From positions 1 through 7,866 of the forward strand of contig JAKQYG010000183.1 of assembly GCA_023356515.1 (NCBI GenBank): a stretch of DNA of 7,866 nucleotides, written 5' to 3'. This stretch comes from Trichodesmium sp. MAG_R04 (GTDB lineage: Bacteria > Cyanobacteriota > Cyanobacteriia > Cyanobacteriales > Microcoleaceae). The notes beneath the pieces were generated by a model. The model was not told the DNA's origin, did not search any database, and saw nothing but the letters and a program-made list of their open reading frames with translations. Each line of letters starts with the position of its first letter. Within the stretch, counting starts at the first letter, position 1. A program made the translations under genes and the position numbers. Positions 1 through 5,263 of this stretch are shown here, piece after piece.

Positions 1-915
1 CAACATTTAGAATAAGGATTAGCGGCTCAAACTTATATAGGAATGCGTTACTGGCATCCTTTTACAGAAGAGGCTCTTGCTAGAGTTAAACGTGACCAGG
101 TAGAAAAGTTAGTAATTATACCACTATATCCTCAATATTCTATCAGCACGAGTGGTTCAAGTTTTAGATTACTTGATAAACTTTGGCAAAGAGACCCAGA
201 ACTAGAGAAAATTGAATATACTGTTGTTCCTTCTTGGTATCAACGACCAGGATATATTCAGGCCATGGTAGAGTTAATTGCTCAAGAGTTAGAAAATTGT
301 CCACATCCAGAGCAAGTACATATCTTTTTTAGCGCTCATGGTGTACCAGTGAGCTATGTTGAAGAAGCAGGAGACCCTTATCAGAGAGAAATTGAAGACT
401 GTGTAGATAGGATTATGAAAACTTTGAATTGCTCTAACTCTCATACTTTAGCTTATCAAAGTCGGGTTGGCCCGGTGGAGTGGTTGAAGCCTTACACCGA
501 AGATGCTATTCAAGAATTAGCTGCTGCTGGGGTTAATGATTTATTGGTAGTTCCTATTAGTTTTGTTTCTGAACATATTGAGACTTTACAAGAAATTGAT
601 ATGGAATATCGTGAAGTGGCTGAAGAAGCTGGAATTAGTAATTTTTATCGAGTACCTGCTTTGAATACCCACCCAGTATTTATTAATGATTTAGCAGATT
701 TGGTTATAGAAGCCTTAAATACTCCAAATCGTGATTTTTCGGATGCCATCCAAATGAAAAAAATTATTAAGATGTATCCTCAAGAAAGATGGCAGTGGGG
801 GTTAACTACTACAGCAGAAGTTTGGAATGGGCGGTTAGCAATGCTTGGTTTTATGGGTTTGTTGTTTGAGTTAATTACTGGTTATGGTCCCTTGCACTTG
901 GCTGGTTTACTATAA
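1..915 (+). CDS. hemH: Ferrochelatase, 5'-truncated by the window and carrying an upstream in-frame stop
   Basis: Ferrochelatase inserts Fe2+ into protoporphyrin IX to make heme. Numbering from the Met at 43, the active-site His lies in SAHGVP (His99) and the conserved acidic residue in SEHIETLQEID (about Glu180). The C-terminus carries the cyanobacterial tail: a linker (about 225-248), then a transmembrane helix with the chlorophyll-binding-like motif AEVWNGRLAMLGF (258-270), which suggests thylakoid or membrane association. Cyanobacterial HemH is about 387 residues, so roughly the first 85-100 lie before the window. The Met at 43 is internal to the family (YIGMRYWHPF) and is not a natural start. 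The same frame reads QHLE, then TAA (13-15), then GLAAQTYIG, which looks like continuous ferrochelatase sequence across a stop. Everything after it is intact. It could be a recent nonsense mutation, a sequencing error or a real pseudogene. The family call is certain; the functional state is not. Confidence 0.9.
13..15 (+). other. hemH: In-frame TAA inside hemH
   Basis: Reading the hemH frame from base 1 gives Q-H-L-E-stop-G-L-A-A-Q-T-Y-I-G-M-R-Y-W. The residues on both sides fit the ferrochelatase stretch that normally precedes YIGMRYWHPF, so the stop seems to replace one amino-acid codon (for example CAA, AAA or GAA to TAA). Only 12 bases upstream are visible, so a frameshift further upstream cannot be excluded. 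Confidence 0.7.
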
Positions 916-928
916 ATATGGGGGGTTT

Positions 929-952
929 GGCATCTGATGATGCCTCTTCTTT
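929..952 (+). terminator. Candidate hemH terminator hairpin
   Basis: A perfect 6-bp stem GGCATC/GATGCC (929-934 with 939-944) with the loop TGAT lies 13 bases after the hemH stop and is followed by a pyrimidine-rich tail (TCTTCTTT). It sits in the convergent gap between hemH and the minus-strand DUF4126 gene. The T-tract is interrupted, so it is a modest terminator. Confidence 0.45.
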
Positions 953-1007
953 ACTATTAATTTTAATCAAAATTACTACTGTTAGTTTGTGAATAAAGGC
1001 TGATAAC

Positions 1008-1556
1008 TCATTTTATCTTTCCTAGATGCCATCGTTGCCAATCTTGATAACTACGAATAGCTAACCATAATAATAATAAGGCAATTAATCCTCCATGTTG
1101 GGGTGCGTCGAAGGCAAAAATTACTAAGCAAATACAGAGGATGTCTTGGGATAAAAGCATCCAAATAGGTAAGCCCCGCCACCGAAAAAAATACCCAATT
1201 TGAACTAGTTGTAGCACTAAGGCAAGTAGACATCCTACAACTCCTATAACTATAATCAACCTATCCTCTAAGTGAGCAGCCTTAGCGATCGCCATACTCA
1301 TAATTGTCCCTACTATTGGACTAAATATAATTTGAATTAAGTTGAGAATACGTTGACCTAAAAGTTGTTTTGAGGCAAATATTTCAAACAAGGACCAACT
1401 AACTAAAGTTCCCAGAACTATTTGGGGGGATACTTTAGAGAGTAAAGGAACCTTTGTCCATAGGTCGTTTTGCAATAAACCTATTAGTAGCAGGGGTAAT
1501 GCTACTCTAAGACCTGCCGCTGCTGATGCAGACAAAGCAGCTAAGACTTCTACCAT
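1008..1556 (-). CDS. DUF4126-family integral membrane protein
   Basis: A 182-residue, strongly hydrophobic protein with about four to five predicted membrane segments: roughly residues 8-28, 43-60, 72-92, 99-122 and 132-170. The N-terminus, with LSASAAAGLRVALPLL (8-23), and the later SWSLFEIFASKQLLGQR block are recognisable as the DUF4126 family, which is widespread in cyanobacteria. No biochemical function is established and none is claimed. It is transcribed on its own from the minus strand, convergent with hemH and divergent from gdhA, with 675 bases upstream. ATG at 1556 gives the family's usual MVE-L-A-LSASAAAG start. No clear Shine-Dalgarno precedes it, and the upstream DNA (about 1576-1600) is a TATA-rich run that could hold its -10 element. 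Confidence 0.85.
   Translation of the reverse strand: MVEVLAALSASAAAGLRVALPLLLIGLLQNDLWTKVPLLSKVSPQIVLGTLVSWSLFEIFASKQLLGQRILNLIQIIFSPIVGTIMSMAIAKAAHLEDRLIIVIGVVGCLLALVLQLVQIGYFFRWRGLPIWMLLSQDILCICLVIFAFDAPQHGGLIALLLLWLAIRSYQDWQRWHLGKIK
1285..1292. repeat. HIP1 octamer palindrome
   Basis: A perfect GCGATCGC, the highly iterated palindrome abundant in many cyanobacterial genomes, inside the DUF4126 gene. It supports the cyanobacterial assignment. Confidence 0.85.
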
Positions 1557-1748
1557 AAAGTATGAAAAAAGTACGATTAATATATAATATATATTTTTTT
1601 CCTGATTTTTGCGAGGAGTTTATGAGGGTTTAGGAGTTTAGTTAGCTACATTCACGATCCTCTATTATTTCCCTTTTTTAAGGTTAGAAAAAATATCAAA
1701 ATGAACCTCAAATATTCATAATTATTATGTACAAAAGTGAAAGATTCT

Positions 1749-1775
1749 GAGCTGCTTATAGCTCTTTTATTTTTG
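1749..1775 (+). terminator. Terminator-like hairpin with no obvious parent gene
   Basis: Stem GAGCT/AGCTC (1749-1753 with 1760-1764) with a 6-base loop is followed at once by TTTTATTTTTG. It reads as a rho-independent terminator on the plus strand, but the nearest upstream gene is on the opposite strand pointing away. It could end a short untranslated RNA, or be chance in AT-rich DNA. Confidence 0.35.
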
Positions 1776-1866
1776 ATTTATCTTAATTAAAAATAAAATA
1801 AAGCGATCATGAAGCAGAACAGAGTTCTATTGTACCAAACCACAGTAAAGTCTCTAAAATTATTAT

Positions 1867-1981
1867 GTATATACAGCATATTTAGGGTAAATGAGGTACA
1901 GGAGAAATTATGAAAAGATTGTAGTGTGCGTATTTTTCCAACGTCAGCGTACCTCACGAAAGTAAAATACCCTGTATATAC
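1867..1981. repeat. Imperfect 115-base palindrome with nested arms (MITE-like)
   Basis: Nested inverted repeats share one axis. GTATATACAG (1867-1876) pairs with CTGTATATAC (1972-1981). AGGGTA (1884-1889) pairs with TACCCT (1968-1973, sharing two bases with the outer arm). TGAGGTAC (1892-1899) pairs with GTACCTCA (1949-1956). The left arm also recurs as an imperfect direct copy at 1974-1996, with GTATATAC followed by TTTGGGTAAAT. No transposase is encoded. This could be a small non-autonomous element or a structured RNA. Confidence 0.55.
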
Positions 1982-2022
1982 TGTCTTTGGGTAAATCTTG
2001 ATGAAAAGAGGAAAAAAACTGA

Positions 2023-2185
2023 GTTTCTGCGCTCCCTTCCTTAAATCCTGGTGGTAGAAACCTTCTTAATGTAATCTCGGGTTAAGGCTATAAGCTATAA
2101 ACTAATTCTAGGAACTAATTTGGTATTATTACCCTGATTATTGTTTTTAAAACCACCAGATTTCCTACTATAGTCAGGTTTCTAC
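2023..2185. repeat. AGAAAC-type inverted repeats upstream of gdhA
   Basis: GTAGAAACCT (2054-2063) is perfectly inverted as AGGTTTCTAC (2176-2185). TGGTGGT (2049-2055) is inverted as ACCACCA (2152-2158). GTTTCT (2023-2028) is inverted as AGAAAC (2056-2061). The overlap of pairings suggests a mosaic of palindromic repeat units rather than one simple hairpin. The right-hand arm overlaps the putative -35 region of gdhA. Confidence 0.5.
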
Positions 2186-2207
2186 GTAATTCCTGTACCA
2201 ATATAAT
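2179..2207 (+). promoter_or_regulatory. Candidate gdhA promoter
   Basis: A perfect TATAAT lies at 2202-2207, with a weak -35-like TTTCTA at 2179-2184 and a spacing of 17. Transcription would start around 2213-2215, leaving a very short leader that still contains the gdhA ribosome binding site. No exact NtcA box (GTA-N8-TAC) was found in the upstream 180 bases. Confidence 0.4.
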
Positions 2208-2220
2208 TTTTTTTTATACA

Positions 2221-2226
2221 AAGAGG
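2221..2226 (+). promoter_or_regulatory. gdhA ribosome binding site
   Basis: AAGAGG lies 5 bases before the ATG at 2232. It supports that start, which also matches the usual N-terminus of the family. Confidence 0.6.
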
Positions 2227-2231
2227 TCTTT

Positions 2232-3518
2232 ATGTCAAATTCTTTATTTGATGATGCTAGTCGCAGGTTAGAAACAGCCTTGAAATATGTCTTTCTTTCA
2301 GAGGATACAAAAGAGCGACTCAAATATCCTAAAGCTACTTTAATGGTTTCAATTCCTGTCCGGATGGATGATGGTTCATTACGGGTTTTTCAAGGTTATC
2401 GAGTTCGTTATGATGATACAAGAGGACCGACAAAAGGTGGTATTCGTTATCATCCAAATATATCTATTGATGAGGTAAAATCTTTAGCTTTTTGGATGAC
2501 CTTTAAATGTGCTGTTGTGAGTTTGCCTTTCGGGGGGGCCAAAGGTGGCATTACTGTTAATCCTAAAGAATTGTCTCGGATGGAGTTGGAACGTTTGAGT
2601 CGAGGATATATTGATGCGATCGCTGATTTTATCGGTCCTGATACAGATATTCCTGCACCAGATATGTACACTAACCCGATGATAATGGGTTGGATGATGG
2701 ATGAATACAGCATTATTCGCAGACAATTAAGCCCAGCAGTTATTACGGGGAAACCTGTGAGCATTGGTGGTAGTTTGGGCAGAAATACGGCAACGGCAAC
2801 GGGGGCTTTTTTTGCTATTGAAACTATTATGCCGAAGTTTGGATATATTCCTGAAAAAACTACGGTAGCAATACAAGGATTTGGTAATGCGGGGGCGTTC
2901 TTGGCTGAGCTCCTTTGCAAAGCTGGTTACAAGGTTGTTGCGGTTAGTGATTCTCAGGGTGGTATTTATTCTTCACAGGGTTTAGATATTCCAAGTATTC
3001 GTCAATATAAAGAATCTAATAAGCAGATACAAGCAGTTTATTGTCAGGATAGTGTTTGTAATATTGTTGAGCATAAAGTTTTGACTAATGAAGAACTTTT
3101 AACTTTGGATGTTGATATTTTAATTCCTGCTGCTTTGGAAAATCAAATTACTGAGGCAAATGTTAAAGATATTCAGGCAAAATTTATCTTTGAAGCTGCT
3201 AATGGTCCGACTACTTCTGCTGCAGATATAATTTTAGAAGACCGTGGAATTTATGTATTTCCTGATATTGTGGTTAATGCTGGTGGTGTGACTGTCAGTT
3301 ATTTTGAGTGGGTGCAAAATCGTAGTGGTTTTTATTGGACTTTGGATGAGGTTAATCAAAGATTAAAAGCAAAAATGGTGGCAGAAATAGAGAATATTTG
3401 GCAAATATCTCAGGAGTTATCTATTTCTATGCGAACTGCCGCTTATGTGCATGGTTTAAATAGATTGGGTGAGGCAATTAATGCTAAGGGAACTAGAGAT
3501 TTTTATATCAAAAGGTAG
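2232..3518 (+). CDS. gdhA: Glutamate dehydrogenase (Glu/Leu/Phe/Val dehydrogenase family)
   Basis: Catalyses reversible reductive amination of 2-oxoglutarate with ammonium to glutamate, using NAD(P)H, as a cytosolic hexamer. Its 428 residues match the length of the cyanobacterial NADP-dependent GdhA. The substrate domain carries TKGGIRYHP (Lys68), the K in TFKCAV (Lys92), the catalytic-lysine motif LPFGGAKGGI (98-107, Lys104) and the catalytic aspartate in PAPDMYT (Asp144). The Rossmann domain has GFGNAG (216-221), with VSDS after its second strand. The C-terminal signatures AANGPTT (322-328) and PDIVVNAGGVTVSYFEW (344-360) are intact. Lys68 and Ser356 fit glutamate rather than leucine as the substrate. 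It appears monocistronic, with its own promoter and hairpins downstream. It would support the main GS-GOGAT route of ammonium assimilation. Cofactor preference cannot be settled by eye. Confidence 0.93.
   Translation: MSNSLFDDASRRLETALKYVFLSEDTKERLKYPKATLMVSIPVRMDDGSLRVFQGYRVRYDDTRGPTKGGIRYHPNISIDEVKSLAFWMTFKCAVVSLPFGGAKGGITVNPKELSRMELERLSRGYIDAIADFIGPDTDIPAPDMYTNPMIMGWMMDEYSIIRRQLSPAVITGKPVSIGGSLGRNTATATGAFFAIETIMPKFGYIPEKTTVAIQGFGNAGAFLAELLCKAGYKVVAVSDSQGGIYSSQGLDIPSIRQYKESNKQIQAVYCQDSVCNIVEHKVLTNEELLTLDVDILIPAALENQITEANVKDIQAKFIFEAANGPTTSAADIILEDRGIYVFPDIVVNAGGVTVSYFEWVQNRSGFYWTLDEVNQRLKAKMVAEIENIWQISQELSISMRTAAYVHGLNRLGEAINAKGTRDFYIKR
2616..2623. repeat. HIP1 octamer palindrome
   Basis: A perfect GCGATCGC inside gdhA, in the codons for Asp-Ala-Ile-Ala-Asp. 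Confidence 0.85.
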
Positions 3519-3557
3519 TTCATTTTCTAAGTATAGAAAGCACGGATATTAAAATTT

Positions 3558-3576
3558 AAATATTCTTTAAATATTT
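3558..3576. repeat. AT-only hairpin after gdhA
   Basis: AAATATT (3558-3564) pairs with AATATTT (3570-3576) around a 5-base loop, 40 bases after the gdhA stop. It is perfect but all A/T, so chance is possible in this base composition. Confidence 0.35.
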
Positions 3577-3581
3577 CTATT

Positions 3582-3614
3582 GCGAGCATCTTCCCTGCAA
3601 TAGATGTAGCTCGC
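3582..3614. repeat. GC-rich intergenic hairpin, possible interspersed repeat unit
   Basis: GCGAGC (3582-3587) pairs with GCTCGC (3609-3614). The stem continues as ATCT (3588-3591) with AGAT (3602-3605), leaving a 3-base bulge (GTA). It is clearly more GC-rich than its surroundings, which fits a dispersed palindromic repeat of the kind common between cyanobacterial genes. Family membership is inferred, not searched. Confidence 0.5.
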
Positions 3615-3615
3615 T

Positions 3616-3652
3616 AAGGGGGAATATCCTGTATATTTGCCCCTTGATTTTT
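3616..3652 (+). terminator. Terminator between gdhA and the conflict operon
   Basis: AAGGGG (3616-3621) pairs with CCCCTT (3640-3645), and inner AATAT (3623-3627) pairs with ATATT (3633-3637) around the loop CCTGT. The stem is followed by GATTTTT. It is a plausible rho-independent terminator that isolates gdhA from the operon starting at 3731. Confidence 0.5.
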
Positions 3653-3730
3653 CTGCTCTTATCTGCTATGCATCATACAATTAGTGCTTTTATATGAGTT
3701 CTGAAATATTTATCACCCTGGGGATTAAAT

Positions 3731-4801
3731 ATGGCATTATCAGGTTTTGAAATCGAAGAACTATTTGAAGCTTTATTAGATGCTTATAGAGACTATAATA
3801 AGCTTCAAAGAATGGTGAGATTTAAGTTGGGAGAAAATTTAGAGAGATTTGCCGGGAAAGGTGATTTAGAAACGGTTGTTTTTAATTTGATTGAGTCAGC
3901 AGACGCTAGGGGAAAGTTACAGGATTTGATTGTAGGAGCTTATGAGCAAAATCCTAATAATCAAAAGTTGAAATTTTTTTTTCAAACAATCTCAAAAGAC
4001 TTTCAGAAAAGGTTGATTTTAGATTCTGATTTGACTACCATTAGAAATTTTGGTCCGAATATTGATTGGCATGGAAAAACTGATGAAGTTGAGTTACAAG
4101 GATTATTTAAAAAACAACCTGATTGGTATGATGTAGGTTTTTTGCAAACAATTATTGAACAGGCTAAATCAGTTTGTCGGGTTGATTTAACAAGTCTCAA
4201 TATTACAGCAACAGGAGTATTAATTGGTTCTAAATATGTTTTAACTAATTATCATGTGCTCAAACTGAATGAGAATGATAATTTAGAGTTAAATGCTAAA
4301 AATGTTCGTCTTAATTTTGGTTGTTTTAGTTTAAATGATCATAGATTAACAACATCAAGATATTTTGTCTTAGATTCTGAAAAGCCGATTATTTCTTTTA
4401 GTCCTGTAGAAAAATTAGATTATATTTTATTGCAGCTTCAAGAAACTTTTACTAAAATTTTAGATTCAGAAGATATAAGGATTAAACCTGCTCAGTGGGA
4501 GCCTAATATTTCCCTCTCTGAAGCTGATAGTATTAATATCCTACAACATCCTAATGGAGAATCTATGAAACTTTCTATTACTTGTGATGGAATTACTGGA
4601 GTTTATCCTCATAGTGGATTAGTTCAGTATATTAATAGAACAGCAGGGGGTTCTAGTGGTTCACCCTGTTTTAATGAAAATGGTAAATTAGTGGCTTTAC
4701 ATCATGCTCAACGCTCTAAATCTTTTGGCACTATTCGTGAAGGTATTTTGTTTAGTTCTATCTATCATGATTTAGCTCAAAAATCAATTAAACTTAACTA
4801 A
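3731..4801 (+). CDS. EAD1-trypsin-like serine protease (conflict-system effector)
   Basis: A 356-residue two-domain protein. Residues about 6-85 form an effector-associated domain 1 (EAD1), an alpha-helical adaptor, marked by DAYRDY (17-22), VVFNLIESA (49-57) and GAYEQNPNN (69-77). A linker (about 86-140) leads to a trypsin-like domain (about 141-356). The triad is visible: His175 in LTNYHVL, Asp230 in LDYILLQL and Ser309 in GGSSGSP. There is no signal peptide, so the protease should act inside the cell. In EAD-based systems such proteases are predicted effectors, recruited by homotypic EAD contact. The EAD1 here closely resembles that of the VMAP gene at 5261. It is the first gene of the operon, 29 bases before the membrane-protein gene. 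GGGGA at 3720-3724 is a fair ribosome binding site. The natural substrate is unknown. Confidence 0.88.
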   Translation: MALSGFEIEELFEALLDAYRDYNKLQRMVRFKLGENLERFAGKGDLETVVFNLIESADARGKLQDLIVGAYEQNPNNQKLKFFFQTISKDFQKRLILDSDLTTIRNFGPNIDWHGKTDEVELQGLFKKQPDWYDVGFLQTIIEQAKSVCRVDLTSLNITATGVLIGSKYVLTNYHVLKLNENDNLELNAKNVRLNFGCFSLNDHRLTTSRYFVLDSEKPIISFSPVEKLDYILLQLQETFTKILDSEDIRIKPAQWEPNISLSEADSINILQHPNGESMKLSITCDGITGVYPHSGLVQYINRTAGGSSGSPCFNENGKLVALHHAQRSKSFGTIREGILFSSIYHDLAQKSIKLN

Positions 4802-4830
4802 ATTTTATTTATTCAATCCCTAAAAAAAAT

Positions 4831-5253
4831 ATGAGTCGTCGTATAGTTGAAGCTGAATTACAAAGATCCGGACAAACATCTAATGTAGATAATTATCTGG
4901 AAAAAATAACGAAATTAATTCCATCAGAAATACTGGGAGTATGGATTACTATTAAAACAATGGTAGAGGGAAATGAAAGTATTCCTGAAAATAGGATTTT
5001 ATGGGGAATATTTATATTTTGTTTATTTTTAACTTTTGCTTATATTCGTTTATTGCCAAGAGAGTTGGAAAAGAAGCCGACTGTTAAACAAGGAATAATT
5101 TCCGTGGGTGCATTTATGGTTTGGGCGATCGCTATTGGTGGAAAACCATTTATTTCTATTAGTTGGTATCATCCTATTTATGGCTCAATTTTGATGGTAC
5201 TTTATACAGTGGTTATTCCTCTAATTCCCCTAGAAAAACGTAAATTTAGTTAA
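4831..5253 (+). CDS. Small multi-pass membrane protein of unknown function, embedded in the EAD/VMAP operon
   Basis: A 140-residue protein that I do not recognise as a named family. The N-terminus is charged and soluble (1-28, rich in R, E and Q). A semi-hydrophobic helix follows, with LIPSEILGVW (29-38), then clear membrane spans at about 56-75, 88-105 and 115-133 and a basic tail (EKRKFS). The SRR start and the KLIPSEI block look like a conserved module rather than random hydrophobic sequence. It lies between the EAD1-protease and EAD1-VMAP genes and ends 7 bases before the latter, so it probably belongs to the same system, as a membrane anchor, sensor or membrane-perturbing effector (inference). 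No Shine-Dalgarno is seen before ATG 4831; the sequence there is an A-rich run. Existence as a gene is well supported by length, membrane pattern and operon packing. Confidence 0.8.
   Translation: MSRRIVEAELQRSGQTSNVDNYLEKITKLIPSEILGVWITIKTMVEGNESIPENRILWGIFIFCLFLTFAYIRLLPRELEKKPTVKQGIISVGAFMVWAIAIGGKPFISISWYHPIYGSILMVLYTVVIPLIPLEKRKFS
5125..5132. repeat. HIP1 octamer palindrome
   Basis: A perfect GCGATCGC inside the membrane-protein gene. Its presence in the conflict operon suggests the operon has long resided in HIP1-rich cyanobacterial genomes. Confidence 0.85.
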
Positions 5254-5263
5254 TGTCTTAATG
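5251..5263 (+). promoter_or_regulatory. Stop-start relay (two overlapping TAATG) coupling the membrane-protein and VMAP genes
   Basis: The membrane-protein stop TAA (5251-5253) overlaps an ATG (5253-5255) that opens a Met-Ser-stop mini-frame. The stop of that mini-frame (5259-5261) overlaps the VMAP start ATG (5261-5263). No Shine-Dalgarno is visible before 5261, so translation probably depends on termination-reinitiation from the upstream gene. Confidence 0.5.

Larger units (their letters stand above)
1557..2231. other. 675-base gene-free region rich in inverted repeats, between DUF4126 and gdhA
   Basis: No credible protein-coding gene was seen here on either strand. The DUF4126 side (1557-1610) is TATA-rich. 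A 9-base direct repeat AGGAGTTTA occurs at 1614-1622 and 1632-1640. A terminator-like hairpin with a T-tract lies at 1749-1775. A 115-base imperfect palindrome spans 1867-1981. AGAAAC/GTTTCT-type inverted repeats occupy 2023-2185. The gdhA promoter and ribosome binding site close the region. The structure looks like remnants of small palindromic (MITE-like) elements plus regulatory DNA, which is inference. Confidence 0.6.

Noticed and set aside
43..45. ATG at 43 as the true ferrochelatase start
   Set aside because: It is the conserved internal Met of YIGMRYW; a protein starting here would lack the N-terminal part of the ferrochelatase fold, and homology continues upstream of it.
1910..1924. 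Four-codon frame (MKRL) preceded by GGAG
   Set aside because: Good spacing but far too short to support as a gene; it lies inside the 115-base palindrome and probably arises by chance.
2001..2057. 18-residue frame (MKRGKKLSFC...) with possible leader-peptide character
   Set aside because: It overlaps the inverted-repeat mosaic, lacks a convincing ribosome binding site and ends inside a repeat arm, so it probably reflects repeat sequence.
2054..2231. NtcA (nitrogen control) box upstream of gdhA
   Set aside because: Several GTA and TAC triplets occur, but none with the exact GTA-N8-TAC spacing; the closest have a wrong final triplet or a 7-base gap.
1557..2231. CRISPR array or tRNA in the long intergenic region
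   Set aside because: The repeats are inverted or singly duplicated with irregular spacing, not a regular repeat-spacer series, and no cloverleaf with a T-loop GTTCGA-type signature was seen.
2450..2920. 156-codon open frame on the minus strand
   Set aside because: It lies wholly within gdhA, which has every catalytic motif; this is an antisense shadow with no recognisable domain or ribosome binding site.
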